Assembly (NCBI RefSeq): GCF_025371035.1
Contig: NZ_JANZXB010000004.1
Location: forward strand, 248,001 to 312,000
Direction: 5' to 3'
DNA: 64,000 bases
DNA from: Sphingomonas sp. LC-1
GTDB taxonomy: Bacteria > Pseudomonadota > Alphaproteobacteria > Sphingomonadales > Sphingomonadaceae
Positions 21,001-28,869 of this stretch are shown here, one piece after another. A program made the translations under genes and the position numbers. The notes under the pieces were generated by a model. It saw nothing but the letters and a program-made list of their open reading frames with translations, made no database searches and had not been told where the DNA came from. Every line of letters begins with the position of its first letter. Positions within the stretch are counted from its first letter, which is position 1.

Positions 21001-21442
21001 CCAGACGCTGTTCGCGACGCTGTTCGACGGCGGCTCGGCGCATCTGGCGCTGATCGATTCGGACGATCCGCTGGAGGCGGGGCTGGAGATCATGGCGCAG
21101 CCGCCGGGCAAGCGGCTCCAGTCGCTGACCCTGTTGTCGGGGGGCGAACAGGCACTGACGGCGGTGGCGCTGATCTTCGGGCTGTTCCTGACCAACCCCG
21201 CCCCGATCTGCGTGCTGGACGAGGTCGATGCGCCGCTGGACGATGCCAATATCGATCGCTTCTGCGGGCTGCTCGACCGCATGACGCGCGAGACGGACAC
21301 GCGCTATCTGATCGTGACGCACAATGCGGTGACGATGAGCCGGATGCATCGATTGTTCGGCGTGACGATGATCGAACGCGGGGTCAGCCGGCTGGTCTCG
21401 GTGGATTTGCAGGCGGCGGAGACTTTGCTGGCGGCGGAGTGA
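18056..21442 (+). CDS. smc: Chromosome segregation ATPase SMC
   Basis: A 1128-residue SMC protein. The N-terminal ATPase half opens MQIKRLRISGFKSFVDPADL with Walker A GPNGCGKSN at 31-39; the C-terminal half has the signature LLSGGEQALTAVALIFG and the Walker B region ICVLDEVDAPLDDANI. Between lie two long Ala/Glu/Arg-rich coiled coils around a hinge at about 490-610. SMC dimers with ScpA and ScpB extrude DNA loops and organise the replicated chromosome. The start is GTG at 18056, fixed by the match to the family N-terminus. scpA and scpB are not nearby. Confidence 0.97.
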   Translation: MQIKRLRISGFKSFVDPADLVIEPGLTGVVGPNGCGKSNLLEALRWTMGENSARSMRGAGMEDVIFAGTATRPPRDFAEVTILAERDGDETEIVRRIERGAGSAYRIDGRDVRAKDVALLFADAATGAHSPALVSQNRIGAVIAAKPAERRAMLEEAAGIAGLHVRRRDAESKLRATETNLTRLDEAIADQDARIATLRRQARAAERYRLLSDQIRVAEARMIFARWRDAAEAASTAKTEAEAAERQVAETTAAERAAAKAQEQAVAQAARARAASLAARDGLSEVGHALSRARDRRHGLQRRIEELAGARTRIGEDRAREDALAHDAAAAIQRLNEECEDLEARIAHAVQAMPRLDALLAEAETKNRDAEVALARALSAQAAEAAERRIAEAALAAARARHARAERDARSVASAIDALPDMAEQDAAREAAIATQLAARIDADKARAALGWAEESERTAASERDAAETARAQAIAALAALQAEMTALTRATERKGGDRLLDEVQAEPGFERALAAALGDELDTPLADWHGSPIAADDPPAPVGTLRLGERIAAPPALARRLSQIFLVEADSGQALAVGQRLVTREGRLRRWDGYVGEGGGAAAAERMERRNRLTALEAERPAAEAAVQAATETRTTIDDRIARARAAAASARTLHAQADAALRDAQRAEDRAQAVIERLSAQRADLAMRAERISAEMDEAQAECVRAEAALTALPDGSASAAETTRLQGETQLARSAVALARSERTTLERSLAQTRDRLAAARAEAESWNQRAGQAAGRITEMDTRAATLERDAAALADRPAQLAEEIASLAAAHDAAKQEAERTQAEEAETERTQRGAEAAHAQANALLSTAREARAGALARVENHELRRVELGRVSGERFACPAPVLPEKLNFDSASVGSPQVEAAAHDKLSADRERIGPVNLVAEQELAELEASGAASAAEREDLVQAVARLRGSIGLLNREGRQRLLAAFEAVNGHFQTLFATLFDGGSAHLALIDSDDPLEAGLEIMAQPPGKRLQSLTLLSGGEQALTAVALIFGLFLTNPAPICVLDEVDAPLDDANIDRFCGLLDRMTRETDTRYLIVTHNAVTMSRMHRLFGVTMIERGVSRLVSVDLQAAETLLAAE

Positions 21443-21484
21443 GGACGCGTTTCAAAACGCCAACCTCGCGAATCCATGGCCGCT

Positions 21485-21604
21485 CCCCGGCGAAGGCCGG
21501 GGTCCAATTGCGATGCGCTATCGCAGGCGCGGAGCATTTGCCTCCCCCGCATTGAATAGCGCGCCACCGATTTGGCGGACCCTGGGCCCCGGCCTTCGCC
21601 GGGG
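21485..21604. repeat. Palindromic repeat pair CCCCGGCGAAGGCCGGGG
   Basis: Between smc and the PhzF-like gene, CCCCGGCGAAGGCCGGGGTCC (21485-21505) is repeated in inverted orientation as GGGCCCCGGCCTTCGCCGGGG (21584-21604), about 80 bases apart. The outer copies could fold into a large cruciform. It is a dispersed intergenic element; no gene is seen in 21443-21665. Confidence 0.65.
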
Positions 21605-21624
21605 TAGGGCTGCATCTTCAAAAC

Positions 21625-21658
21625 CTCCGTTCAGCCTGAGCGAAATCGAAGGCCTCGC
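21625..21658. repeat. Dispersed CTGAGC...ATCGAAG repeat, copy 2
   Basis: The stretch CTCCGTTCAGCCTGAGCGAA followed by ATCGAAGGCCTCG is a close copy of the element at 54982-55012. It lies just beyond the end of the PhzF-like gene. Confidence 0.55.
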
Positions 21659-21665
21659 CAAACCT

Positions 21666-22469
21666 TTACGGCAGCAGGAACGTCCCCTCGATCACCGTGA
21701 CGCACCCGCCGCCCAGCACCACCCGGTCGCCCACCAGTCGACAGGTCAAACGCCCGCCACGCGCGCTCGCCTGCTCCGCCACGAACGACTCGCGCCCCAG
21801 CTTTTCCGTCCAGTACGGCGTGATCACCGCATGCGCCGAACCCGTCACCGGATCCTCATCGATGGCGAAGGCGGGCACGAAGACCCGGCTGACGACATCC
21901 GCCTCCCCCTCGCCGCCACGCGCGGTCAGGATGACGACATAACGGCCCGCATCGGCCAGTGCGGCAAAGTCCGGCGTACAAGCCCGAACCCTCTCCGCAT
22001 CGTCCACGACGATAACGGCATAGCCCGCCGGATGGCGCAACGTCTCCACGACGCCGTGCACGCCCAAAGCCTCGACCACACCGGGCAGCGCCTCGGGCAG
22101 CGGCGCACGCTCGGGCAGCGACAGGCTATAGCCCAGCCCGTCACGCGCCACCTCCAACACCCCCGCATGGCGCGTCGCAAACCGCACCCGCTCACGCACG
22201 GTATCGGACGACAGCACGACATGGCCGCTCGCCAGCGTGGCGTGGCCGCACATTTCCACCTCGTCGCCCGGCGTGAACCATCGAAGTTCGAAATCCGCCT
22301 CGCCGCCGTCTGCCGGGACCAGAAAAGCGGTTTCCGACAGATTATTCTCCTGCGCGATCGCCAGCAACAAGCCATCGTCCGGCCAGCCGGAAAGCATCAT
22401 CACCGCCGCCGGATTGCCGCCGAACGCGGCCGAGGCGAAAGCGTCGACCTGCGCGAACGGAATGCGCAT
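21666..22469 (-). CDS. PhzF family isomerase-like protein
   Basis: A 267-residue protein of the PhzF/YddE family (diaminopimelate epimerase fold, duplicated). Family stretches seen: QVDAFASAAFGGNPAAVMML at the N-terminus with GNPAAV, ENNLSETAFLV, MCGHATLASGHVV, and DEDPVTGSAHAVITPYW near 205. These proteins isomerise or epimerise small acids; the substrate here is unknown, and there are no phenazine genes nearby. ATG 22469 was chosen; its A is the last base of the upstream cation efflux gene's TGA (TGATG), so the two are coupled. Confidence 0.85.
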   Translation of the reverse strand: MRIPFAQVDAFASAAFGGNPAAVMMLSGWPDDGLLLAIAQENNLSETAFLVPADGGEADFELRWFTPGDEVEMCGHATLASGHVVLSSDTVRERVRFATRHAGVLEVARDGLGYSLSLPERAPLPEALPGVVEALGVHGVVETLRHPAGYAVIVVDDAERVRACTPDFAALADAGRYVVILTARGGEGEADVVSRVFVPAFAIDEDPVTGSAHAVITPYWTEKLGRESFVAEQASARGGRLTCRLVGDRVVLGGGCVTVIEGTFLLP

Positions 22470-23419
22470 CAATAGACCCGCTTGCCGAACCAGTGCGGCG
22501 TCACATCCGCCTCGACCAATGGATTGTCGGTGTCGACATGGCCTTCGGGATCGAGGTGGATCAGCACCTCCACCTTGGGGAAGGCGCGGCGGAGTGCGCG
22601 TTCCACGCCCTCGACAATGTCATGCGCGGCGGCGACGGTCAGCTCGCGCTCCACCTCCATATGGAATTGCGCGAAGTCGTGACTCCCCGAGCGGCGGGTG
22701 CGGAAGTCGTGAATGCCCTTCAGCCCCGGCTGGCGTGCGGCGACATCAAGGAATGCGGCGCGCTGGTCGTCGGACCATTCCTTGTCCATCAACTGGTCGA
22801 TCGCGGTCGAGGACGCCTGGAACGCGCCCCAGGCCAGCCACAACGCGATGGCGATGCCGAAGACCGGGTCCGCGCCGTGCCAGCCGAAATACTGGTCCAG
22901 CACCATCGCGACGATCACCGATCCGTTGAGCAGCACGTCCGACTGGTAGTGGACATTGTCGGCCAGGATCGCGACCGACCCGGTGCGGCGGATCACGCTG
23001 CGCTGATAGGCGAGCAGCACCATCGTCGCCAGGATCGCGACCACCGACACGCCGATGCCGAATTCTGCATCGCTGGTCGGATTGTCCGCGCCCAGCGCCA
23101 TCACCGCGCGCCACGCGATGCCCGCCGCCGAGGCGGTGATCAGCGCCACCTGGAACAACGCCGCCAGTGCCTCCGCCTTGCCATGGCCGAAGCGATGGTC
23201 ATGGTCGGCGGGCGTCGCCGCCAGCCGGACGCCGTACAGGGTCACGAGGCTGGCGAGCAGGTCGAGCGCGGTGTCGGCGAGCGACCCCAGCATCGCGACC
23301 GATCCGGTCCGCCACGCCGCAAAGCTCTTGAGCGCCAGCAGGAACAGCGCCATCGCGACGCTGGCCAGCGCCGCCCTGGTGGCGAGCGGAATGACCTTCT
23401 TGCGTTCGTCCTGGGTCAC
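22469..23419 (-). CDS. Cation diffusion facilitator, FieF-like
   Basis: A 316-residue CDF transporter that should export Fe2+ or Zn2+ from the cytosol in exchange for protons. Six membrane helices are expected in 14-200. The transport site matches FieF: Asp49 and Asp53 in SLADTALDLLASL, and His157 and Asp161 in NVHYQSDVLL. The cytoplasmic histidine-rich DHDHRFGHGKAEALAAL stretch (72-88) and a C-terminal domain with HFDxH-like HMEVERE follow. The start is GTG at 23419, overlapping the TGA of pdxH (GTGA). PhzF-like follows with a one-base overlap. The metal cannot be fixed from sequence. Confidence 0.92.
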   Translation of the reverse strand: MTQDERKKVIPLATRAALASVAMALFLLALKSFAAWRTGSVAMLGSLADTALDLLASLVTLYGVRLAATPADHDHRFGHGKAEALAALFQVALITASAAGIAWRAVMALGADNPTSDAEFGIGVSVVAILATMVLLAYQRSVIRRTGSVAILADNVHYQSDVLLNGSVIVAMVLDQYFGWHGADPVFGIAIALWLAWGAFQASSTAIDQLMDKEWSDDQRAAFLDVAARQPGLKGIHDFRTRRSGSHDFAQFHMEVERELTVAAAHDIVEGVERALRRAFPKVEVLIHLDPEGHVDTDNPLVEADVTPHWFGKRVY

Positions 23420-24009
23420 GGGAACAACAACCCTTCCTCCCAGCCGTCCTCGCCGGTGCGGGCGAAGACGCGGCGCTCATGCAGGCGATGTTCGCGGTCG
23501 AGCCAGAATTCGATCCGCTGCGGGGTGACGCGATAGCCCCCCCAATGCGGCGGGCGCGGCACGTCGCCACCCTCGAACCGAGCGCGCATCTCTTCGAACC
23601 GCGCCTCGAACGTGGCGCGATCGGCCAGCGGGCGCGATTGCTCCGACGCCCAGGCGCCAAGCTGCGAGTCCCGGCTCCGGCTCGCGAAATAGGCATCGGA
23701 TTCGGCGTCGGTCACGCGGCTCACCGGCCCCTCGATCCGAATCTGGCGGCGCAGCGATTTCCAGTGGAACAGCAAGGCGGCCTTGCTCCCCTCGCCCAGT
23801 TCCTGCGCCTTGCGGCTTTCGCGATTGGTATAGAAGACGAAACCCTGTGGGCCATGGCCCTTGAGCAGCACCATCCGCACCGAAGGCTGGCCGGCCGCAT
23901 CGACCGTCGCCAATGCCATCGCGTTGGAGTCGTTGGGTTCGCTGCTCCGCGCTTCGGCGTACCAGAGATCGAACAGGGCAAAGGGATCGTCGGCCATGCG
24001 CGCGTCCAT
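23416..24009 (-). CDS. pdxH: Pyridoxamine 5'-phosphate oxidase
   Basis: A 197-residue PdxH. It uses FMN and oxygen to make pyridoxal 5'-phosphate, the last step of vitamin B6 synthesis and salvage. Typical stretches: NAMALATVDAAGQPSVRMVLLKG, GFVFYTNRESRKAQEL, SRDSQLGAWASEQS, and the C-terminal PPHWGGYRVTPQRIEFW...RLHERRVF. Three methionines could start the protein (24009, 23997 and an upstream TTG); 24009 leaves a normal-length protein. Its end overlaps the cation efflux gene. The two products have no obvious functional link. Confidence 0.95.
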   Translation of the reverse strand: MDARMADDPFALFDLWYAEARSSEPNDSNAMALATVDAAGQPSVRMVLLKGHGPQGFVFYTNRESRKAQELGEGSKAALLFHWKSLRRQIRIEGPVSRVTDAESDAYFASRSRDSQLGAWASEQSRPLADRATFEARFEEMRARFEGGDVPRPPHWGGYRVTPQRIEFWLDREHRLHERRVFARTGEDGWEEGLLFP

Positions 24010-24103
24010 ACGCCCGTGACGGCCGAAAACCAATGTCGCGAACGGAAACGCTGAATCGCCTATGCGCCACCGCGGGCAACCATGATTTTATGGCACCTTC
24101 GTC

Positions 24104-26629
24104 ATGTTTTCCCAATCATCTGTTGCAACCTGGGGCCGATGCGGCGATTTTCCGCCCCCCATGGACTTCAGCGTCACGCCCTCCGAGGATAGCCCTGCGC
24201 AAGCCGCCGCCTGGATCGCGGCCTATCGCGACACCGCGGCCGGTGCGGACGTGCTGGCGGGATCGGGCGATCCGGCCTGGACGGCGATGCTGGAGGAACT
24301 GGCCGCCGTCGCCAGCAACCTGGCCCATGCCCGCGAGCGCGTACAACGGCACGCGGCGGACATCGGCACCGGCTTTCGCATCATCGGCGAGACGGACGAA
24401 CGCCCCTGGCCGGTCTCCCCGGTTCCCCTGTTGATCGACATCGGCGAATGGACGGGGATCGAGGCAGGGGTCAAGCAACGCGCCACGCTGCTGGAGACGA
24501 TCCTGGCCGATCTCTACGGCCCCGGCGACCTGGTGGAACGAGGCCATATTCCCGCCGCGCTGGCGACCGGCAGTCCCTATTTCCTACGCCCCATGGTCGG
24601 CGTGATGCCGCCGGGCGGCCATCATCTGAGCTTCGTCGCCTTCGACCTGGCGCGCGGCCCCGATGGCGAGTGGCGGGTGCTGGCCGATCATCTGCGCAAT
24701 CCGGCGGGGGCGGGCTATGCGCTGGAGAACCGGCTGGCGGTCAGCCGCACCCTGGGCGGCCTGCAAAACCGGCTGAACGTGCAGCGGCACGCGCCCTTCT
24801 TCGCCGCCTTTCGCGCCGGGCTCGCCGCGCAGTGCCGCCGGGCCGACCCGCGTATCGGGCTGCTGACGCCGGGGCGTTTCAACCCCAGCTATCCCGAACA
24901 GGCGCATCTGGCGCGCTATCTGGGCCTGTTGCTGGTCGAAGGGGCCGATCTCGCCGCGATCGAGGGACAGGTCTATGTCCGCACCGTCGCCGGGCTGAAG
25001 CGGATCGATGCGCTGTGGCGGCGGCTCGATCCCCGGATGCTCGATCCGCTGGCGTTCGACAGCCATTCGCAGATCGGCGTGCCCGGCCTGATCGACGCCT
25101 ATGTCGAAGGGCAGGTGGTGATCGCCAACGCACCGGGGGCGGGCGTGCTGGAGAGCCCGGCCTTCTCGGCCTTTCTACCGGTACTGGCGCAGGAGATACT
25201 GGGTGAGCCGCTCAAGCTGCCGACCATCGCGACCTGGTGGTGCGGCGGCTCGGCGCAGGCGGCGCATGTCACCGCGAATCTCGACCGGATGCTGATCGCG
25301 CCTGCCTTCGGGCCGCGGCCGCTCGGACTGCCCGACGGTGCCCGGGCGGGAGCCGGCCTGTCCGCCGAGGCGCGGGCCACGCTCCTTGCCGATATGGCCA
25401 AGCGCCCACAGGATTATGTGGGGCAGGAGATGGTGCACCTGTCCACCATGCCCGTCGTCATCGACGACCGGCTGGAACCGCGCCCCTTCACGCTGCGGGT
25501 GTTCGCGGCGCGCGATGCCGAGGGGCAATGGGTGGTCCTGCCCGGCGGTTTCGGGCGGATCGGCGACCATCCCGAGGCGACCGCCGCGATGATCGGCGAA
25601 GGCCTATGGTCCGCCGATGTCTGTATCCACGGGCCGGAGCCGGTGGCGCCGATGTCGCTGCTCGCCGCCCCCGATTCGCTGCATGTCCGGCGCAATCCGG
25701 GGACGTTGCCCAGCCGGGTGGCGGACAATTTCTATTGGCTGGGACGCTATCTGGAACGCGGCGAGGCGTTGCTTGCGGCGATCCGGGTGATGCTGGGCAA
25801 TTCGATCGATGTGGACGGCGGCGCGGCACTCGACACGCGTACGGTCGGGCGGCTGGTCGGCCTGATCACCGGCGCGGGCGCGGCACCGCATCCCGACAGC
25901 CTGCACCGCGCCGCCCTGACCCAGTTCGCGCGGACCGCGATGGAGGATGAAGGCTGGCACTCGGTCGCCCGCATCAACCGGCTGGCGCGCGGGATCAGCG
26001 AGGGTTCGCGCGATCGCCTGTCCGCCGACATGGTGCGATTGCTGGAAGCCCCCTTCCCCAGCCATGCCGGGATGCTCGACCGGGCGGGCTCGCTGCAACG
26101 CCGCTATGCCGCGATCGCCGGTCTGTCCGCCGAGCATATGGTGCGGACGACCGCGTGGCGGTTCCATGACCTGGGCCGCCGGGTCGAACGCGCGATCGCC
26201 GTCGCCCGCGCGACGCGGCTGTTCGGCATGGCGGGAGCATCGGCGGACGATCTGTCCACCCTGCTCGACCTCGCCAACAGCCAGATCAGCTATCGCCAGC
26301 GTTATCCGACCGGTCTGGCGCGCATCGCGGTGGTCGATCTGGTCGCGCTCGATCCCAACAATCCCCGTGCGCTCGCCTATCAGACCGCGCGCATCGCCGA
26401 CTGCCTGTCGCGCCTGCCGGTCCTGTCCGACGACGACATGGCCGAGCCGCAGCAGGCGCAGGCCATCGCCATCCGCGCCGCCGTGGAGACGGCGGACGCC
26501 CGCACGCTCGACGCCGACATGCTGGGCGATGTCGAGCGGCGGCTGGGCCTCTTGTCGGAGGCGATCGCGCGCCGCTATTTCCTGCAAGGGGCGGAGCCGT
26601 TGCGCGCCGGGGGACTTACCCTCGCATGA
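24104..26629 (+). CDS. Circularly permuted ATP-grasp / alpha-E domain fusion protein
   Basis: An 841-residue fusion. The first two thirds (about 60-520) form a circularly permuted ATP-grasp domain (older DUF404/DUF407), with ERGHIPAALATGSPYFLRPM and VYVRTVAGLKRIDALWRRLD visible. From about 535 comes an alpha-E domain (DUF403) opening SRVADNFYWLGRYLERGEAL. In many bacteria these are two genes. ATP-grasp amidoligases of this type are predicted to make peptide-like bonds on an unknown target. The next gene, a transglutaminase-like protease, overlaps it (ATGA). ATG 24104 is used; ATG 24161 is an alternative that loses only unconserved sequence. The substrate is unknown. Confidence 0.9.
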   Translation: MFSQSSVATWGRCGDFPPPMDFSVTPSEDSPAQAAAWIAAYRDTAAGADVLAGSGDPAWTAMLEELAAVASNLAHARERVQRHAADIGTGFRIIGETDERPWPVSPVPLLIDIGEWTGIEAGVKQRATLLETILADLYGPGDLVERGHIPAALATGSPYFLRPMVGVMPPGGHHLSFVAFDLARGPDGEWRVLADHLRNPAGAGYALENRLAVSRTLGGLQNRLNVQRHAPFFAAFRAGLAAQCRRADPRIGLLTPGRFNPSYPEQAHLARYLGLLLVEGADLAAIEGQVYVRTVAGLKRIDALWRRLDPRMLDPLAFDSHSQIGVPGLIDAYVEGQVVIANAPGAGVLESPAFSAFLPVLAQEILGEPLKLPTIATWWCGGSAQAAHVTANLDRMLIAPAFGPRPLGLPDGARAGAGLSAEARATLLADMAKRPQDYVGQEMVHLSTMPVVIDDRLEPRPFTLRVFAARDAEGQWVVLPGGFGRIGDHPEATAAMIGEGLWSADVCIHGPEPVAPMSLLAAPDSLHVRRNPGTLPSRVADNFYWLGRYLERGEALLAAIRVMLGNSIDVDGGAALDTRTVGRLVGLITGAGAAPHPDSLHRAALTQFARTAMEDEGWHSVARINRLARGISEGSRDRLSADMVRLLEAPFPSHAGMLDRAGSLQRRYAAIAGLSAEHMVRTTAWRFHDLGRRVERAIAVARATRLFGMAGASADDLSTLLDLANSQISYRQRYPTGLARIAVVDLVALDPNNPRALAYQTARIADCLSRLPVLSDDDMAEPQQAQAIAIRAAVETADARTLDADMLGDVERRLGLLSEAIARRYFLQGAEPLRAGGLTLA

Positions 26630-27519
26630 TCTACGACATCCGCCACATCACCCGCTTCGATTACGGTGCGCAGGTCAAATATGCGCGGTGCAATCTGCGC
26701 CTCAAACCCATCGACTGGCCCGGCCAGACGCTGGAAAGCTATGACCTGATCGTCGAGCCGGTCGGTCGCACCCGTTCCGCCCGCGCCGAGGCGGGACTGG
26801 CGCATGTCACCCGGCTGGTGGTAGATCGCCCGGTGCGCAGCCTGACGATCGAGAGCCGGGCGCGGATGCTGGTCGATCGCCCCGTCCCGATCCCTTCGTC
26901 CGACGATCCCACGCTGGCGGAGGTATCCGCGCTGGCGCGGTCCAGCCGCGACCTGTCGCCGGCGGGCCCGGCCAATTACATCTTCCCATCGCCGTTGATC
27001 CCGCTCGACCCCGCCATCGCCGAATGGTGCTCCGCCGACCTATCACCGGAACGGGGTGCGCTGGAGGCGGGCTTCGCGCTGGCGAACCGCATCCAGCGCG
27101 AATTCGCCTTCGATCCCGCCGCGACGCTGGTGGACACGCCCCCAGCCGACGCGTTCCACCAGCGTCGCGGGGTGTGCCAGGACTTCGCGCAGATCATGAT
27201 CACGGGCCTGCGCGCGGCGGGCATCCCGGCGGCCTATGCCTCGGGCTATATCCGCACTTTGCCGCCCCCGGGTCAGGCGCGGCTGGTCGGTGCGGACGCG
27301 ACCCATGCCTGGGTGCTGATCTGGGGCGGGCCGGCCCATGGCTGGGTCGGGGTCGATCCCACCAACGGCATCTGGATGGCAGGCGACCACATCATCGTCG
27401 CGGTCGGCCGCGACTATGCCGAGATCGCGCCGGTCGACGGCGTCGTGCTAGGCTCCGGCGCCCAGAAGATGGACGTCAGCGTCGATGTCGCACCGCTGGG
27501 GGAGTTGGTGGCCGGGTAG
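26626..27519 (+). CDS. Transglutaminase-like cysteine protease
   Basis: A 297-residue protein with the bacterial transglutaminase-like N-terminal domain (about 1-150, IYDIRHITRFDYGAQVKYAR) and a transglutaminase-like catalytic domain. The triad can be placed: Cys184 in RRGVCQDFAQIM, His227 in ADATHAWVLIW and Asp244 in GWVGVDPTNG. Such proteins usually act as peptidases or amidases rather than cross-linkers. The ATG overlaps the stop of the ATP-grasp/alpha-E gene, so the two are produced together. The known family context suggests one makes an amide-linked modification that the other trims or transfers. In other genomes a proteasome-like Anbu gene often joins them; none is in this window. Confidence 0.92.
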   Translation: MIYDIRHITRFDYGAQVKYARCNLRLKPIDWPGQTLESYDLIVEPVGRTRSARAEAGLAHVTRLVVDRPVRSLTIESRARMLVDRPVPIPSSDDPTLAEVSALARSSRDLSPAGPANYIFPSPLIPLDPAIAEWCSADLSPERGALEAGFALANRIQREFAFDPAATLVDTPPADAFHQRRGVCQDFAQIMITGLRAAGIPAAYASGYIRTLPPPGQARLVGADATHAWVLIWGGPAHGWVGVDPTNGIWMAGDHIIVAVGRDYAEIAPVDGVVLGSGAQKMDVSVDVAPLGELVAG

Positions 27520-27541
27520 CGGATTGCCCCTTCGCCCTGCC

Positions 27542-27572
27542 CCGCCCTCCATTCGATCTGAACGGAGGGCGG
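27542..27572. terminator. Hairpin between convergent genes, possible terminator
   Basis: CCGCCCTCC pairs with GGAGGGCGG (9 bases) around a 13-base loop, 22 bases after the transglutaminase stop and just beyond the end of the convergent 76-residue gene. Neither side has a T-run, so it is at best a weak terminator. Confidence 0.4.
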
Positions 27573-27584
27573 AGTAAGAAGCGT

Positions 27585-27815
27585 CTACCCGTCCTCGGTC
27601 ACTGCGTTGGGATTGTCCTTGTCCGGGTCGGGGTGGCCACCCGATCCATGATAGGCCGCTCCGCTCTGGCCGCCATGGAAGTCGCCCTTGCGTTCGGGCA
27701 CGCCTTCATATCCGCCGCCCTGGCTTTCGCCGCCATGTTTGCCGGGTGTGTCCGAGACGCCGTCGGGGGCGCCCTTCTTTCCGTCCTTATCGACGGCCTG
27801 CATCGGCTGGGTCAT
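27585..27815 (-). CDS. Gly/Asp/Lys-rich hydrophilic small protein
   Basis: A 76-residue protein with no hydrophobic segment, rich in Gly, Asp, Lys, His and Pro (for example KHGGESQGGGYEGVPERKGD) and probably unstructured. The ATG at 27815 is preceded by AAGGAGA at good spacing, which is the strongest evidence that it is real. Composition recalls small hydrophilic stress proteins, but there is no family motif and the similarity is only of type. It is convergent with the transglutaminase gene and divergent from the J-domain gene (start 27915). Function unknown. Confidence 0.7.
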   Translation of the reverse strand: MTQPMQAVDKDGKKGAPDGVSDTPGKHGGESQGGGYEGVPERKGDFHGGQSGAAYHGSGGHPDPDKDNPNAVTEDG

Positions 27816-27914
27816 GATCCGTCTCCTTCCCGGCTGCAACGCACGGGGCACGGATTGCGCTCCGGCGCGGACTGCCCCACATAGATCGATAAGACACTGC
27901 CAACGGGGAAAAGA

Positions 27915-28862
27915 GTGGCCGATCCATATCAGACGCTGGGCGTGAGCCGCACGGCCAGCGAAGCCGATATCAAGAAAGCCTATCGCAAGCTGGCGAAGGA
28001 ACTGCATCCCGACCGCAATAAGGATAATCCCAAGGCGGCCGAGAAGTTCAGCCAGGTGACCAATGCCTATGACCTGCTGAACGACAAGGACAAGCGCGCC
28101 CGGTTCGATCGCGGCGAGATCGACGGTGACGGCAATCCCACCTCGCCCTTCGGCTATGGTGGCGGCATGGGTGGCGGCGGCCCGCGCCCCGGTGCGGGCA
28201 GCGGCGGCTTTCGCCAGCAATTCGACTTTGGCGGCGAGGGTGCCGACATGTCCGACATCTTTGAGGGGATGTTCGGCGGGGCCGGTCGCGGCGGGTTCAG
28301 CGGCGGCTTTGGCGGTTTCGGCGGCGGCCGCCGGCCCGCGCAGAAGGGCAACAACATCGCCTATGCGCTCAAGGTCCCCTTTGCCGACGCCGCGACGCTC
28401 AGCGCGCAGCGGGTGACGCTGGGCGATGGCAAGACCATCGACCTGAAACTGCCCGCCGGGGTCGAGACCGGTACCCAGATGCGACTGGCCGGCAAGGGCG
28501 AACCCGGCGCGGGCGGCGCGGGCGATGCGATCGTCACGATCGAGGTCAGCCCCCATGCCTTCTTCACGCGTGACGGCGACGATGTCCGCCTGGACCTGCC
28601 CATCTCGCTGACCGAAGCGGTGCTGGGCGGACAGATCAAGGCCCCCACCGTCGAGCGCCCGGTCATGCTGACCGTGCCCAAGGGCACTACGTCGGGCAAG
28701 ACGCTGCGCCTGAAGGGCAAGGGCTTTCACAAGAAGAATGGCGGGCGCGGCGACCAGTTGATCACGTTGATCATCGACATCCCCGCCGATGATGCAGCGC
28801 TGCAACGCTTTGCCGCCGAATGGACCGATGGCAGGAACCCGAGGGCCGCCATGGGCGTCTGA
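27915..28862 (+). CDS. CbpA-like DnaJ family co-chaperone
   Basis: A 315-residue class II J protein. The J domain (2-68) has the HPD motif at 31-33 in [19 protein letters not shown] Gly/Phe-rich linker (about 75-140) follows, then the C-terminal substrate-binding domains (about 145-300, [20 protein letters not shown] and [17 protein letters not shown]). No Cys-rich zinc finger is present, which separates it from DnaJ proper. It should stimulate DnaK ATPase and help refold or deliver clients in the cytosol. The start is GTG at 27915 with GGGGAAA before it. Eight bases after its stop begins the YihY-type membrane gene. Confidence 0.93.
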   Translation: MADPYQTLGVSRTASEADIKKAYRKLAKELHPDRNKDNPKAAEKFSQVTNAYDLLNDKDKRARFDRGEIDGDGNPTSPFGYGGGMGGGGPRPGAGSGGFRQQFDFGGEGADMSDIFEGMFGGAGRGGFSGGFGGFGGGRRPAQKGNNIAYALKVPFADAATLSAQRVTLGDGKTIDLKLPAGVETGTQMRLAGKGEPGAGGAGDAIVTIEVSPHAFFTRDGDDVRLDLPISLTEAVLGGQIKAPTVERPVMLTVPKGTTSGKTLRLKGKGFHKKNGGRGDQLITLIIDIPADDAALQRFAAEWTDGRNPRAAMGV

Positions 28863-28869
28863 TCGTTCC

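Noticed and set aside
19058-21349. A 763-codon frame opposite smc
   Set aside because: Composition is that of the reverse complement of the Ala/Glu-rich coiled coil; no motif.
21666-22469. Phenazine biosynthesis locus
   Set aside because: Only a PhzF-like protein is present; no other phz genes are nearby and PhzF-like proteins are widespread.
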